64,000 nucleotides of DNA from positions 1 through 64,000 of the forward strand of contig JAGTRY010000002.1 of the NCBI GenBank assembly GCA_018262235.1, read 5' to 3'. The position numbers and the translations under genes are program-made. The DNA is from Pseudomonadota bacterium (lineage in GTDB: Bacteria > Pseudomonadota > Gammaproteobacteria > Burkholderiales > Rhodocyclaceae). Positions within the stretch are counted from its first letter, which is position 1, and each line of letters begins with the position of its first letter. Positions 62,348-64,000 of this stretch are shown here, piece after piece. Below the pieces are notes generated by a model. It saw only the letters and a list, made by a program, of their open reading frames with translations. It had not been told where the DNA came from and ran no database searches.

Positions 62348-63630
62348 CAGCAATGTCTTTGGCATTTGTACTTTTCCTGCTGCTCGGGGTCCCCGTTGTC
62401 TTCTCGATCGGCTTGTGCTCGCTTGTCACCGTGATGGTGGCCGGTCTGCCAGGGGAAGTGGTTTTCCAGAAAATGGCAGGCGGGATGCAGGTCTTCTCCT
62501 TCCTGGCCATTCCGTTCTTCATCTTTGCCGGCGAAATCATGTTGTACGGTGGCATCGCCGACAAGATCGTGGATTTCGCAAAAGCGGCAGTCGGGCACGT
62601 CCGGGGTGGCCTTGGCATGGCCAACGTGGTGGCATGCACCCTGTTCGGCGGGATTTCCGGCTCTGCCGGTGCCGATGTTTCGGCAATGGGTGCCGTGTTG
62701 ATTCCAGTCATGAAACGCGAGGGCTATCACGCCGACTACGCCGTCAATGTAACGACGCATGCCGCGCTGGTTGGCGTCCTGACCCCGACCAGTCTGAACA
62801 TCATCATCTTCACCCTGGCGGCCAGCGGCAAGGTCTCTGTTTTCGACATGATTCTTGCAGGGATCATCCCGGCGGTCTTGCTGACCGCATGCAACCTGGC
62901 TGCAGCCTACTGGGTTGCCCTCCAGCGCGGATATCCCAAAGGAGCATGGGCCGGCTGGAAACCCATCGGGCGTTCCTTTGCCGTGGCGCTACCGGGGCTG
63001 TTTGTGGTGGTCGTCATCCTTGCCGGCATTCTGTCGGGCATGTTCACGGCCACAGAATCCGCCTCCATCGCCGTGCTCTACGCATTGATCTTGACTGCAG
63101 TGGTGTATCGCACACTCAGCTGGGACCAGTTCGTGGCCGCTTGCGTCAAAACCGTCAAGACCACTGGCGTGGTGCTGGCCCTGATCGGGATCTCCGCAAC
63201 CTTCGGCTACTTCATGGCCTATTACTCGGTGCCCGACTTGTTCGGAACCTGGATGTCGACTGTCTCGACCTCGCCCTGGGTGGTCTTTCTCCTGGTGAAC
63301 ATCATCCTGTTCATACTGGGCACCTTTCTTGACATGGCGCCCACGATTCTGGTCTGCACCCCGATATTCCTGCCCATCTGCATGAAATTCGGCATGGACC
63401 CGATCCAGTTCGGGATTGTCATGCTGCTCAATTGCGCACTAGGTTTGAATACGCCCCCAGTCGGCACCACTCAGTTCATCGGATGTGCGATTGCCAAGAT
63501 ATCGGTCGGAGAAGTGATGAAATCCATCTGGCCTTTCTATGGTTCCCTGGTTATCACGATGCTTCTCATCACGTACATCCCGAGCTTGTCCCTGTGGCTA
63601 CCGCACATGGCACGAGCCATCGCTCATTGA
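62338..63630 (+). CDS. dctM: TRAP transporter large membrane protein (DctM family)
   Basis: 430 residues, about 12 hydrophobic spans. IPFFIFAGEIM, LFGGISGSAGADVSAMGAVLIP and MLLNCALGLNTPPVGTTQF are the standard DctM blocks. Na+-coupled uptake of the acid bound by DctP. It completes the DctPQM set. An inverted repeat (GTCATGCC ... GGCATGAC, 63657-63683) follows without a T tract. Confidence 0.95.
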   Translation: MALTAMSLAFVLFLLLGVPVVFSIGLCSLVTVMVAGLPGEVVFQKMAGGMQVFSFLAIPFFIFAGEIMLYGGIADKIVDFAKAAVGHVRGGLGMANVVACTLFGGISGSAGADVSAMGAVLIPVMKREGYHADYAVNVTTHAALVGVLTPTSLNIIIFTLAASGKVSVFDMILAGIIPAVLLTACNLAAAYWVALQRGYPKGAWAGWKPIGRSFAVALPGLFVVVVILAGILSGMFTATESASIAVLYALILTAVVYRTLSWDQFVAACVKTVKTTGVVLALIGISATFGYFMAYYSVPDLFGTWMSTVSTSPWVVFLLVNIILFILGTFLDMAPTILVCTPIFLPICMKFGMDPIQFGIVMLLNCALGLNTPPVGTTQFIGCAIAKISVGEVMKSIWPFYGSLVITMLLITYIPSLSLWLPHMARAIAH

Positions 63631-63766
63631 TGTCTCGCAGATCGTGACCGCAGTACGTCATGCCTCGTGCCCCGGGGCATGACGCCGCCGGGGCAAAATA
63701 TGATCCAGCACCATTTCAAGGGATAATCCCGCCCTGACGTCTTCGCGCCCATCACCTACATACGCC

Positions 63767-64000
63767 ATGCTGCCACCAGAACTGCTCACGCTCAGCCCCA
63801 ACGAGTCCGTCAACTTGCAGATCTATCGCGCACTGCGGCAATCCATCGTCAACTGCACGCTGCTGCCGGGGACGCCTGTCTCCGACAAGGAAATCTCCGA
63901 GCTGTTCGGCGTTTCGCGCCAGCCCGTACGCGATGCCTTCATCAAGCTTGCCGGAGCCGGCTTGATCCAGGTTTTGCCGCAGCGCGGCACCTTCGTCAAG
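63767..64000 (+). CDS. GntR-family transcription regulator, 5' part only
   Basis: Absent from the ORF track because it is cut by the right edge. From the ATG at 63767, 78 residues are open: the GntR winged helix with [40 protein letters not shown] and [13 protein letters not shown]. The spacing fits the FadR subgroup, with a C-terminal ligand domain beyond the window. As next-door gene of the uronate block it is the obvious candidate to bind the ATACTAA repeat near manD and respond to a hexuronate intermediate. Confidence 0.9.
   Translation, partial: MLPPELLTLSPNESVNLQIYRALRQSIVNCTLLPGTPVSDKEISELFGVSRQPVRDAFIKLAGAGLIQVLPQRGTFVK

Noticed and set aside
63657-63683. Terminator after dctM
   Set aside because: The stem GTCATGCC/GGCATGAC is good but the loop is 11 bases and no T run follows, so I note it only as an inverted repeat.

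Overview
The window is about 62-64% GC, with short gaps, many 4-base ATGA start/stop overlaps and gene orders typical of Betaproteobacteria: ribB-ribH-nusB-thiL-pgpA-cinA, gshA-gshB-apbE-ptsIIA-ptsH-ptsI and metX-metW. I infer a Rhodocyclales-like environmental betaproteobacterium. No tRNA, rRNA, CRISPR array, transposase or intact prophage was seen.

Layout. 1-915: the 5' part of a TIR-domain gene running off the left edge, and an intergenic repeat. 915-6207 (minus): riboflavin, thiamine and phospholipid housekeeping genes; the RibBA-like protein has lost the GTP cyclohydrolase II cysteines. 6523-13321 (plus): glutathione synthesis, an M48 protease, ApbE, and a permease-less phosphotransferase chain. 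13365-15214: metX-metW behind a sequence that reads as a SAM-II riboswitch followed by a strong terminator. 15434-18784: a 1116-residue secreted pectate lyase/pectin methylesterase fusion. 18900-22345: nrdG, an AmpG-like transporter, a SMUG1-type glycosylase and a small exported protein. 22392-23692: a low-GC insert with a second copy of the intergenic repeat and a stand-alone HsdR-N-type nuclease. 23872-25849 (minus): a FabMG-like enoyl reductase and a purine phosphoribosyltransferase.

26054-44471 is the centre of the window: an aryl polyene (xanthomonadin-like pigment) cluster in two converging operons. The plus operon (14 genes) holds an ACP, membrane protein, aryl-ACP ligase, both dehydratases, the KS and its chain-length-factor partner, the ketoreductase, a LolA-like carrier and MMPL exporter, an acyltransferase, a methyltransferase, an alpha/beta hydrolase and a polysaccharide deacetylase. 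The minus operon (7 genes) holds a second ACP, a second KS, a chorismatase that should make the hydroxybenzoate starter, a MipA/OmpV protein, a PlsC-type acyltransferase, a family 2 glycosyltransferase and a UbiE-type methyltransferase. A separate OMP gene and a bidirectional terminator lie where they meet. A perfect 25-bp inverted repeat interrupts the plus operon. Together the genes predict an aryl polyene made from chorismate on ACPs, transferred to a lipid-sugar carrier and placed in the outer membrane.

44576-57679: xth, pyrE, a coiled-coil exported protein, an orphan molybdopterin oxidoreductase, a WYL regulator with a VOC protein, a secreted heparinase II/III-like lyase, a LysR regulator facing the decayed remnant of a DMT transporter, exonuclease I, an FHA-EAL signalling protein and an intact DMT transporter. 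57752-64000: hexuronate use, with uxuB divergent from manD, a DctPQM TRAP transporter and the start of a GntR regulator at the right edge. The pectinase, the heparinase-like enzyme and this block suggest a plant-polymer or uronate-consuming lifestyle.
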